Origin: CAZSAK01 sp964605155
GTDB taxonomy: Bacteria; Pseudomonadota; Gammaproteobacteria; SZUA-140
Assembly: GCA_964605155.1 (NCBI GenBank)
Contig: CAZSAK010000006.1
Location: 30,464-94,463, forward strand
Direction of reading: 5' to 3'
Length of the DNA stretch: 64,000 nt
Made by a program: the position numbers and the translations under genes. Within the stretch, counting starts at the first letter, position 1. The number at the start of each line of letters is the position of its first letter. Below the pieces are notes generated by a model. That model did no database searches, was not told the DNA's origin, and was given only the letters and a program-made list of their open reading frames with translations. Positions 8,461 through 14,066 of the stretch are shown here, in pieces.

Positions 8461-8539
8461 ACTACCTACTCCCGGTAGCTTATTTGAACCCTGCCGCCCC
8501 ATACTCTCCCTCCTTGAGTCAGGCAGGGTTTTCTTTTTT
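8461..8539 (+). ncRNA. Probable small regulatory RNA (about 79 nt)
   Basis: Predicted between a consensus promoter (8426-8454) and an intrinsic terminator (8487-8539). The RNA would have a 5' hairpin (CTACC at 8462-8466 with GGTAG at 8474-8478, loop TACTCCC), a short single-stranded AU linker, then the terminator hairpin. Both loops are rich in C and U. The larger loop contains CCTCCTT at 8509-8515, the exact complement of a full Shine-Dalgarno sequence. Two-hairpin RNAs with C-rich anti-Shine-Dalgarno loops are a known class of base-pairing sRNA that blocks translation. No open reading frame fits. It could instead be an attenuated leader of the ankyrin gene whose ATG is 150 bases further on. 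Confidence 0.6.
8487..8539 (+). terminator. Rho-independent terminator
   Basis: AACCCTGCC at 8487-8495 pairs perfectly with GGCAGGGTT at 8522-8530, followed by TTCTTTTTT. The 26-base loop is long for a terminator, which fits its second role as a recognition loop of the predicted sRNA. Confidence 0.75.
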
Positions 8540-8690
8540 ACCGTTCATTCCCGCCTCCTGCCCTCATCCTTGTCGATCAGGCATTATCATATTCTTGCAA
8601 ATAATCTCCGCCCGGTCATTCCCGAGCGAGCATTCGTAGTAGAATATTGAACGTCAGCAAATAACGAAACCCCGGAATATCGAAATTCAG

Positions 8691-9542
8691 ATGAAAAACC
8701 GTCAATTTATCTCCACAGCCCTGTTGATCGGTGTCCTGTCGAGCATACTTTTTACCGGCTGCACGACACCTGCTTCCAGGCTCAATAAATCGATCAGGAT
8801 GAACGATTATGAAGCGGTCACTCGTCAACTTACAACCAGGATAGATATCAATGGTTCAGGTAAACTCTACAGCACTCCCTTGATCACGGCGATCCAGCAA
8901 AAAAATGACGATATTGTCCGGTTATTACTTGATAATGGCGCCGATCCGAACAAGGCTGACAGGGATTCTCTCGAACCCCTGAAAGAGGCGGTAAGACTCC
9001 AGCAATATGATATCGTGCGTTCACTGTTAGGTGCGGGTGCCGATCCTTCGCAAGGTGCGTGTGATGCCTTGTATGTAGCCGTCGAAACGGTTGCAGATAA
9101 TCTCATGGTCAATTTATTGGTGGGCAACGGCGGTGATCTTAATAAAAAACACACCTACGACGTTGTGAAATTCAGGGATGCCGCCGATGTATTCATCAAC
9201 ATACCGCCGAATACCAATCCTGTAACAGATCCATCTGACACAATTGTCGTTTCCGGCAGCATCCTGTTCGTTGCCGTAAACAAGAACTACATTGATATAA
9301 CCAGGACCCTGCTGGACAGTGGTGCGGATGTCAATGAACTCGACACACAGGGAAGAACACCACTGCTAATCGCCGTAATCAACGACCAAAAGGAAATCAT
9401 ACGACTTCTGCTATCACACAAACCGGATCTTGCGATCAATAATCAGGGTAAAAACGCCCTTCAATATGCCATCAGTCACAACTCCACTGATATCGTTGGT
9501 ATGTTGAAAAAGGCCATAGAGAATAACAACTCAACCATATAA
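8691..9542 (+). CDS. Ankyrin-repeat lipoprotein
   Basis: A 283-residue protein with a type II signal (lipobox LFTGC near residue 24) and then ankyrin repeats. Clear repeat cores are TPLITAIQQKNDDIVRLLLD, then NGADPNK; LKEAVRLQQYDIVRSLLGAG; and GRTPLLIAVINDQKEIIRLL. Ankyrin repeats mediate protein contacts; the lipid anchor places it in the periplasm or on the outer membrane. It is first of four plus-strand genes (ankyrin, VWA, J-domain, Sel1) that read in one direction with short gaps. The probable sRNA lies immediately upstream. No enzymatic domain seen. Confidence 0.85.
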   Translation: MKNRQFISTALLIGVLSSILFTGCTTPASRLNKSIRMNDYEAVTRQLTTRIDINGSGKLYSTPLITAIQQKNDDIVRLLLDNGADPNKADRDSLEPLKEAVRLQQYDIVRSLLGAGADPSQGACDALYVAVETVADNLMVNLLVGNGGDLNKKHTYDVVKFRDAADVFINIPPNTNPVTDPSDTIVVSGSILFVAVNKNYIDITRTLLDSGADVNELDTQGRTPLLIAVINDQKEIIRLLLSHKPDLAINNQGKNALQYAISHNSTDIVGMLKKAIENNNSTI

Positions 9543-9685
9543 GGATTTGCCGATCACGACTCAGCAGTATCATGAACCGGAGATTGGCATCAAGACCCGG
9601 GGCTCTCCCGGATGAATTCTCAAGCAGTCTCGATTGCTGGAATATATATTTGACATTATCCGGACATCTTCCGGCAGAGTTATTC

Positions 9686-10399
9686 ATGTCAATGGATAAA
9701 GACAAGCAACTACCGCGAAAATCAACCAGTGCTGATATCGATGCATTTCTTCAAAAAGTCGCTGCGACGCCTGTAGTGAAAAAAAGCGGCCAGCGAGGCC
9801 GCTTGATCTTTGCCATGGATGCAACAGCCAGCCGTGGCCCGTCATGGGACCATGCCTGCCAGATCCAGTCAGAGATGTTCAAAGAAACTGCTGCACTGGG
9901 GGGACTTGATATACAGCTTTGCTACTATCGCGGATTCGGTGAGTTTCATACCAGTCAATGGACATCCAAACCTGATGAACTTCTGAAATTGATGACGGCC
10001 GTTACGTGCAAGGGCGGCCATACCCAGATTGAGAAGGTCCTCAGGCATGCCAAAAGCGAGGCAATCCGGCACAGGATAAACGCCCTGATATTTATCGGTG
10101 ATTGCATGGAAGAAGATCCGGATACCCTGGGTCAACTGGCGGGAGAATTGGGTATACAGGGTGTCCCCGCATTCATATTTCAGGAAGGACATGATCCAGT
10201 CGCTGCCCGCACCTTTAAACAGATAGCGCGACTAACGAATGGCGCCTATTGTCCATTTGACATACACAGCGTACAGCAACTGCGGGATCTGCTGAGTGCA
10301 GTGGCGGTTTATGCAGCCGGAGGTCGCCAGGCATTGGAAAATTTCTGTCAACTGAAAGGCGATGCAGTCCGACAGCTGATCCATCAGGTCAAAAAATGA
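9686..10399 (+). CDS. von Willebrand factor A domain protein
   Basis: A 237-residue cytoplasmic protein (ATG at 9686; ATG at 9692 is equally possible). The frame opens back to 9572, but that extension is unlike the rest. The VWA core begins GRLIFAMDATASRGPSWD, where DATAS replaces the DxSxS metal-site motif, and continues through a helix-strand pattern to ALIFIGDCMEEDP. A Thr is seen in the TCKGGHTQIEKVL region. Downstream, 10 bases away, is a membrane J-domain gene, so the two are likely co-expressed. VWA proteins act as adaptors, often with ATPases or chaperones; the partner is not identified. Confidence 0.8.
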   Translation: MSMDKDKQLPRKSTSADIDAFLQKVAATPVVKKSGQRGRLIFAMDATASRGPSWDHACQIQSEMFKETAALGGLDIQLCYYRGFGEFHTSQWTSKPDELLKLMTAVTCKGGHTQIEKVLRHAKSEAIRHRINALIFIGDCMEEDPDTLGQLAGELGIQGVPAFIFQEGHDPVAARTFKQIARLTNGAYCPFDIHSVQQLRDLLSAVAVYAAGGRQALENFCQLKGDAVRQLIHQVKK

Positions 10400-10409
10400 T
10401 ATTTCAGTA

Positions 10410-11144
10410 ATGCCTCGTCTTATCATTTTTGTAATCGTACTGCTAACGGTCATACTGTTGCTGCGATGGTTTGTCCATGCCAAACCTTCCGATGTAGCAC
10501 GCATACTGCGCCGGATCGGTTTGGCTGTTATTATCGGCGTACTGATTTTTCTCGTCGCAACCGGTCGCCTGTACTGGCTTTTTGGCTTGATCGGATCCAT
10601 ATTTGCGCTTTTACCCCGACTTCTTCCCTTATTGCGCTATGTCCCGCTATTGGGCAGCCTGATATCGTATATAAAAAGAAAAAGAGCTGCAGCCGCTCCA
10701 TCCAGTGGACAACAGTCACGGGTGGAGACGCGTTTCCTGCGTATGACACTCGATCATGACAGTGGCGAGATGAACGGTGAAATACTGGAAGGTCAGTTCA
10801 AGGGCCAACGACTTGGTGATCTTGGGCTGGAACAACTGGTTACACTCTACAAGGATTATCGTGTCCAGGACCAGCAATCCGCCGCACTGCTACAGGCCTA
10901 TCTTGAGCGTGTCCATGGTGATGAATGGCATCGTATGACCGGAGAAAGCACCTCTTCGGTCGAAACCGGGACGATGAGCCGTGAAGAAGCCTATGAAATA
11001 CTTGGCCTTGCTTCCAATGCCAGCGATCAGGAGATTATCGACGCCCACCGCCGTTTAATGCAGAAGCTGCACCCCGATCGCGGCGGATCCACCTACCTGG
11101 CAGCCAAGATCAATCAGGCCAAGGACCTCCTGCTGAATAAATAA
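10410..11144 (+). CDS. Membrane protein with C-terminal J domain
   Basis: A 244-residue protein. An N-terminal segment (LIIFVIVLLTVILLLRWF) and a second hydrophobic pair (RIGLAVIIGVLIFLVATG; LFGLIGSIFALLPRLLPLL) anchor it in the inner membrane. The last 60 residues form a J domain: SREEAYEILGLASNA, then RLMQKLHPDRGGS with the HPD tripeptide that stimulates Hsp70. The layout (membrane segments first, J domain last) recalls TIM14-like and DjlA-like co-chaperones. It would recruit DnaK to the membrane, probably for whatever the upstream VWA protein binds. Confidence 0.85.
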   Translation: MPRLIIFVIVLLTVILLLRWFVHAKPSDVARILRRIGLAVIIGVLIFLVATGRLYWLFGLIGSIFALLPRLLPLLRYVPLLGSLISYIKRKRAAAAPSSGQQSRVETRFLRMTLDHDSGEMNGEILEGQFKGQRLGDLGLEQLVTLYKDYRVQDQQSAALLQAYLERVHGDEWHRMTGESTSSVETGTMSREEAYEILGLASNASDQEIIDAHRRLMQKLHPDRGGSTYLAAKINQAKDLLLNK

Positions 11145-11248
11145 TCATGCTTCCAGGGAAGACTGTCTTTATTGTGATCGCGATCAAAGAACAATGTCGC
11201 AATGTAACGCATATTGACGGGACGATTCCACTTTTCCTGGAGAAGATC

Positions 11249-11668
11249 ATGACCCGGAAACTCTGTCTAAAGAGATTAGCCGCCTCAGTCCTGTTTGTAT
11301 TATTCTCGTCCGCTCAGATTGCACTCGCCGGTCCCGATCAGGGTACCGACCGGTATATCGACGGCGTGGACGCGGCTATCGACGGTAATTACCGATCTGC
11401 CTATTCAAACTGGATATCACTTGCGAAGCAGGGTGATGCACGGGCCCAGTTCAACCTCGCCCTGCTCTATCATGCAGGCCTTTATGTGAGATTTAACGAA
11501 CAACAGGCGATATTCTGGTATCGCCAGGCCGCCGAAAACGGTATCCGGGAAGCCCAGGAGTATATGGCCGTCGGTTACAGGGAAGGATGGTTTGGCTTAC
11601 CGGTCAATGAGAAAAAGGCAAATTACTGGCTGGATAAACTCGATCAGTCAGCCTATCCCTATCAATAA
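11249..11668 (+). CDS. Exported Sel1-repeat (TPR-like) protein
   Basis: A 139-residue protein with a Sec signal peptide (RLAASVLFVLFSSAQIALAG). At least two Sel1 repeats follow: KQGDARAQFNLALLYHAG and AAENGIREAQEYMAVGYREG. I placed the start at the ATG at 11249, which has GGAG 6 to 10 bases upstream and puts the signal at the N-terminus; the frame is open 34 codons further up. It is the last gene of the ankyrin-VWA-J-domain run, about 105 bases after the J-domain gene. Sel1 repeats bind proteins or glycans; the ligand is unknown. Confidence 0.8.
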   Translation: MTRKLCLKRLAASVLFVLFSSAQIALAGPDQGTDRYIDGVDAAIDGNYRSAYSNWISLAKQGDARAQFNLALLYHAGLYVRFNEQQAIFWYRQAAENGIREAQEYMAVGYREGWFGLPVNEKKANYWLDKLDQSAYPYQ

Positions 11669-11673
11669 CGAAT

Positions 11674-11702
11674 CGACCGATCTCCCTCAAGACGATCGGT
11701 CG
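11674..11702. terminator. Hairpin between converging genes, likely bidirectional terminator
   Basis: CGACCGATC at 11674-11682 and GATCGGTCG at 11694-11702 form a perfect 9-bp stem with an 11-base loop. It sits exactly between the ends of the Sel1 gene and msrB. There is no T-tract on either side, so termination may be inefficient or it may protect mRNA ends. Confidence 0.5.
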
Positions 11703-11709
11703 CTGTCCG

Positions 11710-11961
11710 TCACGACGGGATAAATTTCAGTGCAACACCATTATTGCACCAACGCTGGCCGGTTGGCGCCGGTCCATCCTTGAAAACATGCCCTTGATGT
11801 CCACCGCACCGGACGCAATGATACTCAGTCCGTGGCGCCGCCAGCTTATAATCGGTCTTGGTTTCAACGGCACCCTCGATTGCAGTAAAAAAACTCGGCC
11901 AACCCGTACCACTGTCAAATTTCATCTCCGAGGTAAACAGTGGTAATCCGCATCCCGCGCA
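11710..11961 (-). CDS. msrB: Peptide-methionine (R)-S-oxide reductase, 3' part only
   Basis: The 83 visible residues are the C-terminal two-thirds of MsrB, which reduces methionine-R-sulfoxide. Both zinc-binding CxxC pairs are present (CAGC and CVRC), as are SGTGWPSF, GHVFKDGP and the catalytic region RWCNNGVALKF with its active Cys. The N-terminal 40 or so residues lie in the run of N that begins at 11962. The frame happens to read through the 100 N into the kinase gene beyond; that is an artefact, not a fusion. Whether msrB belongs with the peptide locus or is an ordinary neighbour cannot be told because of the gap. Confidence 0.9.
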   Translation of the reverse strand, partial: CAGCGLPLFTSEMKFDSGTGWPSFFTAIEGAVETKTDYKLAAPRTEYHCVRCGGHQGHVFKDGPAPTGQRWCNNGVALKFIPS

Positions 11962-12061
11962 NNNNNNNNNNNNNNNNNNNNNNNNNNNNNNNNNNNNNNN
12001 NNNNNNNNNNNNNNNNNNNNNNNNNNNNNNNNNNNNNNNNNNNNNNNNNNNNNNNNNNNNN
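11962..12061. other. Assembly gap of exactly 100 N
   Basis: A run of 100 N is the conventional spacer for a scaffold gap of unknown length. It removes the start of msrB and the end of the HprK-like gene, and may hide further genes between them. Confidence 0.97.
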
Positions 12062-12675
12062 GGATTATATTTCAGGAAAAATATCGCCGCCAGTCTTGGA
12101 GTATTCGCACATATTTCTGCAGGCAGATGATCAACGGGGATATGGATTGTCGCGATTGTTTTTATAACCTTTTCTGGCAAGGCATAAGGATCAGGCGGTG
12201 CGGATTTCAGACATAAGGCATGGGGATAAGCGGATACCTGCATGGTCGACAGGTCGATGGGAGACAATTCATCACTGAGATATCTGAAACCATGATGTAA
12301 CAGAGCCCAGGTTGTGGTCGATTTGCCACTCCCGGAGGGTGCTACGATCAGACAGGCCTGACCGCCGTATTCCAGTGCTGCAGCATGAATAAACAGCAGG
12401 TCCTTTCTTATCTTCTGAATCTCGACCGTTATATCCTTCTCCAGAAAATAGATCAAATCATATACGTCGGCATGCCTGATGAAAGATACATCGGAACGTC
12501 CGATGTGAAACTGATCATTACCCTCCGATTCCACCGTATATTCGAGCTGACCAATGGATAAATCGAACTGCGCTCGGAGGGCGCCAAAGTTGGCGTCTAA
12601 CAGCTCACGTATACGGCTATTGGCACAGTGAATCCTGATGCCGACATCCAGAATCTGGAGAGAAAGCGTTTCCAA
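12062..12675 (-). CDS. HprK-like kinase, 3' end lost in the gap
   Basis: The 204 visible residues match HPr-kinase-related proteins (the HprK-related kinase A type). After an N-terminal domain of about 95 residues come FIHAAAL, the Walker A loop APSGSGKST at about 112-120, and FRYLSDELSPI, the second acidic nucleotide-site motif. True HPr kinases regulate sugar uptake, and their relatives in lasso-peptide clusters phosphorylate the precursor peptide. No ptsH occurs in the window, while a PqqD-like gene and three small peptides lie upstream, so a peptide or protein substrate is more likely. The start appears to be TTG at 12675 without a clear ribosome site; a stop lies 9 codons further up. Confidence 0.82.
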
Positions 12676-12735
12676 TCGGTGTATTTCTAGATACGTACGT
12701 TAGAGATTGAAAGATACCGCAAAGCAGGAGGGAAA

Positions 12736-12763
12736 GCTACCCGGCTTTTTGATGCCGGGTAGC
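12736..12763 (-). terminator. Strong hairpin between the peptide genes and the kinase, likely partial terminator
   Basis: GCTACCCGGC (12736-12745) and GCCGGGTAGC (12754-12763) form a perfect 10-bp GC-rich stem with an 8-base loop. On the minus strand it follows the last peptide gene by 16 bases and is trailed by TTTCCC, a weak T-tract. A leaky terminator here would give high peptide mRNA and low kinase mRNA, a common arrangement in peptide-modification clusters. Confidence 0.65.
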
Positions 12764-12779
12764 CTATGCTGACTTATAC

Positions 12780-13028
12780 TTATAGAGAAGCTCCTGGAGA
12801 ACCTTTATATCCGCCGCCCGGCTGATCATCATTATTCAAGACATCACCCGAGTGACCAGGTTGGCACCCGTCATTCCATACCGGATCTCCGACACCCTGA
12901 TTGCAACTGCGATGCGAACCGGCCGAAGCATAGGACGGCACTGCACTCAATGTCACTATTGCAGGCGGCACGTAGGCCATCGTTTTGATGAACTTCCTTT
13001 TAGAAGAATCATGTTGTTGAGTATTCAT
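12780..13028 (-). CDS. Small peptide 1 of 3, conserved leader with Cys/Gly-rich tail
   Basis: An 82-residue protein, paralogous to the next two over residues 10 to 38. The shared block runs KRKFIKTMAYVPPAIV, then TLSAVPSYASAGS. The tail of about 44 residues is unrelated to theirs: rich in Gly, Asp and Asn with two Cys (SCNQGVGDP, NDGCQPG) and no hydrophobic core. KR replaces the RR of a twin-arginine signal. PSYA followed by small residues is a plausible signal-peptidase site, or the leader/core boundary of a modified peptide. The ribosome site AGAGG precedes the ATG by about 8 bases. Last of the tandem set. Confidence 0.75.
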   Translation of the reverse strand: MNTQQHDSSKRKFIKTMAYVPPAIVTLSAVPSYASAGSHRSCNQGVGDPVWNDGCQPGHSGDVLNNDDQPGGGYKGSPGASL

Positions 13029-13084
13029 CTAAGCACCTCTTTGATATCAACGCTAGTTAGTAATGAAATGTAAATAGTGGCCTT

Positions 13085-13303
13085 TTATCTGAACCAGCCC
13101 CAGCTGCCGCTGTATTTGCTGCCACCGCCATAATTATGGTTTCCGTCATAATCGTGGCCATCGTCCTTGCATCGCGATGATCCCGTTGTTGCGTATGACG
13201 GTACTGCTTTCAATGTCATAATTGCCGGCGGTATATAGGCCAGCTTCTTGATGAAACCCCTCCTGGAATTATCAACTTCATTTTTTTTATTTTCTTCGTT
13301 CAT
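13085..13303 (-). CDS. Small peptide 2 of 3, conserved leader with Gly/Tyr/His tail
   Basis: A 72-residue protein. Its leader (SRRGFIKKLAYIPPAIM, then TLKAVPSYATTGS) fits a twin-arginine signal, SRRxFxK. The 32-residue tail is Gly, Tyr, Asp and His rich (DGHDYDGNHNYGGGS), holds one Cys (SRCKDD) and ends in aromatic GWFR. Ribosome-site-like GAGG and AGGG lie 5 to 12 bases before the ATG. It has a 30-base gap to peptide 3 and 56 bases to peptide 1, so the three are probably on one transcript. No function assigned; its neighbours suggest it is a substrate of the PqqD-like and kinase proteins. Confidence 0.75.
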   Translation of the reverse strand: MNEENKKNEVDNSRRGFIKKLAYIPPAIMTLKAVPSYATTGSSRCKDDGHDYDGNHNYGGGSKYSGSWGWFR

Positions 13304-13333
13304 AGCACCCTACCTCAACGTAATAATTGTTAT

Positions 13334-13546
13334 CTAAAAACCAAACGAAGCCAGAAAGCGATGAAACCAGCCGCGCCGTCCCCTTCTGCGTGCCTGATTG
13401 CTGTGACCGCCATCCTTGACACTGCGCGGTGAACCCGTAGTGGCATACGACGGCACAGCATTTAAAGTCAGCACGGCCGGCGGCACGTAGGCCAACTTTT
13501 TTATGAAGTTCCTTCTAGAGGGATTATGATCCGATCTATTACTCAT
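13334..13546 (-). CDS. Small peptide 3 of 3, conserved leader with Arg/aromatic tail
   Basis: A 70-residue protein with the leader SRRNFIKKLAYVPPAVL, then TLNAVPSYATTGS. The tail differs sharply from the other two. It is strongly basic (QARRRGRRGWFHRF) and ends in an aromatic, amphipathic stretch (WFHRFLASFGF) like a cationic membrane-active peptide. The leader fits the twin-arginine consensus. The start has AAAGGGTGAG about 5 to 14 bases upstream. First of the three, 49 bases after the PqqD-like stop. A shared leader and rapidly diverging tail are what precursor peptides of one modifying or export system show. Confidence 0.75.
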   Translation of the reverse strand: MSNRSDHNPSRRNFIKKLAYVPPAVLTLNAVPSYATTGSPRSVKDGGHSNQARRRGRRGWFHRFLASFGF

Positions 13547-13595
13547 AACATCTCACCCTTTATTATTATCCCAATCACACGTGAGTATGATTGAC

Positions 13596-13856
13596 TTATA
13601 CAGGCGCCAGAACCTTCAGTTCCAGTAATTGAGCAATTACATCCTTGACTTGTTTTTGTGCGATATGATCTTCCACATCAAAATCACGCACAAGCTGCTC
13701 GACGATTTCATTCTCTGACAAACTGCCGTTACACCTGGACCAGATATAGCTTGCGGTCCTGTTCAGTTGATGAACCTGCATGGTCTGGTTATCCATCAGC
13801 AGGATTTCATCATCAATCTCACGTGTAATTATATCATTTCGCTGCTTGAAAATCAT
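13596..13856 (-). CDS. PqqD-like protein (peptide-recognition type)
   Basis: An 86-residue protein of the PqqD fold. It contains the strand pair DEILLMDNQTMQVHQLN, then TASYIWSRCNG and a helical half ending VKDVIAQLLELKVLAP. PqqD domains bind the leader of a precursor peptide and present it to a modifying enzyme; this one resembles the type paired with HprK-related kinase A. I chose the ATG at 13856; the frame opens with TTG at 13877, but that would lie within about 8 bases of the predicted transcription start. It heads a run that continues into the three small peptides. Confidence 0.82.
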   Translation of the reverse strand: MIFKQRNDIITREIDDEILLMDNQTMQVHQLNRTASYIWSRCNGSLSENEIVEQLVRDFDVEDHIAQKQVKDVIAQLLELKVLAPV

Positions 13857-13891
13857 AGAGTTACAGACTCTTTGCAATGCAGAAAGTTAAT

Positions 13892-13920
13892 AAAATAATC
13901 CTCTTTTTACATGTTTGCAA
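13892..13920 (-). promoter_or_regulatory. Possible promoter of the PqqD-like/peptide run
   Basis: On the minus strand TTGCAA (13915-13920), 17 bases, then TATTTT (13892-13897). A start near 13885 would leave a leader of about 30 bases carrying a small hairpin (AGAGT-tacag-ACTCT on the plus strand, 13857-13871) just before the ATG at 13856. The -10 match is only partial. Confidence 0.4.
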
Positions 13921-14025
13921 TTAATGCACCTGTAGACATAACACATTGTTATTAAATGATAATTTAAGTTGCGGCGATACGAGGGTAAGTGATAACGGCA
14001 GGTTTTGTAAACTACTCCGACACTG

Positions 14026-14061
14026 AATAGATAGAGTAGATAGAATAGATAGAATAGATAG
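14026..14061. repeat. Four tandem copies of a 9-bp unit
   Basis: AATAGATAG, AGTAGATAG, AATAGATAG, AATAGATAG, followed by a partial copy. The array starts 6 bases beyond the nucleotidyltransferase stop codon (14067-14069) and lies in the spacer before the PqqD-like gene. One unit carries a single change. Confidence 0.9.
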
Positions 14062-14066
14062 AGATT

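Noticed and set aside
11710..12675. A single open frame joining an HprK-like kinase to MsrB
   Set aside because: It reads through 100 N at 11962-12061; the two halves are different proteins joined only by the scaffold gap.
14026..14061. Tandem repeat as a CRISPR array
   Set aside because: Nine-base units without spacers; no cas gene nearby.
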